Shown here one piece after another: positions 5,609 through 5,920 of a stretch of 5,920 bases of DNA. Below the pieces are notes generated by a model. It saw only the letters and a list, made by a program, of their open reading frames with translations, was not told the origin of the DNA and ran no database searches. The stretch covers positions 1-5,920 of the forward strand of contig JAQGHH010000649.1 of assembly GCA_028288945.1 (NCBI GenBank). Reading direction: 5' to 3'. Within the stretch, counting starts at the first letter, position 1; the number at the start of each line of letters is the position of its first letter. The translations under genes and the position numbers were made by a program. The DNA is from Phycisphaerales bacterium. GTDB lineage: Bacteria; Planctomycetota; Phycisphaerae; Tepidisphaerales; Tepidisphaeraceae.

Positions 5609-5613
5609 AAAGC

Positions 5614-5920
5614 ATGGCGGTTTCGCGTTTTAGTCGGGTGTTGGCGTGTGCGTTGGTGGTGAGTGCGTGGGCGGGCCATACGTGGGCGGAGGACGCCGCG
5701 ACGGCGGAGAAACCCAAGAGTGTCGTCCCCGCGATCAAAGACCCCAACCGCTCGGTGGGGTTTGCCAAAGACAAGGAAGCCCTCAAGAAGCAGGGCGAAA
5801 TCCAGCTCGTCTTCCTCGGCGACTCCATCACCGACGGCTGGCGCGGCGGCACGCAGCATGAGATTTTTCTCAAGGCTTTCGGCAAGTACAACCCGTACAA
5901 CACCGGCATCTCCGGCGACC
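5614..5920 (+). CDS. Exported SGNH/GDSL-type hydrolase, 5' part only
   Basis: The first 102 codons of a gene that runs off the right edge. The N-terminus is a Sec signal peptide: Arg at 5 and 8, hydrophobic core about 9-20 (VLACALVVSAWA), and a T-W-A box with likely cleavage after Ala25. A short linker leads to the SGNH hydrolase start: LVFLGDSITDGW (65-76) is block I with nucleophile Ser71 in GDS, and NTGISGD (96-102) matches block II with its oxyanion-hole glycine. The segment FAKDKEALKKQGEIQLVFLGDSITDGW resembles the platelet-activating-factor-acetylhydrolase-like/GDSL esterases common in planctomycetes and verrucomicrobia, probably acting on acetyl or other ester groups of polysaccharides or lipids outside the cytoplasm. 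The catalytic Asp/His block lies beyond the window, so activity cannot be confirmed. The start is supported by AGGAG 5 bases upstream. Confidence 0.87.
   Translation, partial: MAVSRFSRVLACALVVSAWAGHTWAEDAATAEKPKSVVPAIKDPNRSVGFAKDKEALKKQGEIQLVFLGDSITDGWRGGTQHEIFLKAFGKYNPYNTGISGD

Larger units (their letters stand above)
5243..5613. other. Divergent intergenic region with inverted repeat and hairpin
   Basis: This region of about 370 bp lies between the divergent YpdA-like and SGNH hydrolase genes. It holds a long inverted repeat (5336-5497), a 9-bp hairpin (5518-5545) and presumably both promoters. TATACC at 5570-5575 could be a -10 box for the hydrolase, but no convincing -35 is present. I see no supported coding sequence; short open frames here read through the repeat. 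Confidence 0.6.

Overview
This is a GC-rich window (roughly two thirds G+C by eye) from a diderm bacterium. It carries a LolA-type lipoprotein carrier and an LpxL/HtrB-type acyltransferase, both tied to a Gram-negative outer membrane. The mix of genes (SprT-like metallopeptidase, YpdA-type flavoprotein, secreted SGNH hydrolase, ACP-dehydratase fusion) and the abundance of short inverted repeats suggest a planctomycete or a close relative. That placement is inference; no rRNA or other phylogenetic marker is present.

Layout. Positions 1-2330 hold a minus-strand operon, read right to left: an acyl carrier protein fused to a FabZ-like hotdog dehydratase (2330-1617), a LolA-like periplasmic protein (1620-787, start overlapping the previous stop as ATGA), and an LpxL-like acyltransferase (715 to beyond the left edge). 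Positions 2331-2664 are a divergent intergenic region. Positions 2665-3855 encode a plus-strand SprT-like zinc metallopeptidase of unknown role. A short convergent gap (3856-4033) holds an inverted pair of heptamer arrays. Positions 5242-4034 encode a minus-strand YpdA-family FAD/NAD(P)H oxidoreductase that carries an extra internal segment. Positions 5243-5613 are a second divergent intergenic region with an inverted repeat. Positions 5614 to the right edge begin an exported SGNH/GDSL hydrolase.

How the genes fit together. An ACP-dehydratase, a LolA-like protein and an LpxL-like acyltransferase in one operon resemble the core of aryl-polyene or other specialised fatty-acyl clusters, in which an acyl chain is built on a dedicated ACP, transferred to a lipid carrier and moved to the outer membrane. 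The ketosynthase, ligase and RND/MMPL exporter expected in such a cluster would lie beyond the left edge. The other three genes show no clear functional link to it or to each other.

The most unusual signal is not a gene. Four structures of one design occur within 4 kb: two arms in inverted orientation around a 26-83 bp spacer, with a different arm sequence each time (GC palindromes; CAAAATG heptamers; GGTTCAG heptamers; CTCC/GGAG-rich palindromes). Two are intergenic. Two lie inside genes in frame: one splits the signal peptide of the LolA-like protein, the other adds about 60 residues to the YpdA-like protein. They look like REPIN- or MITE-like inserted elements.
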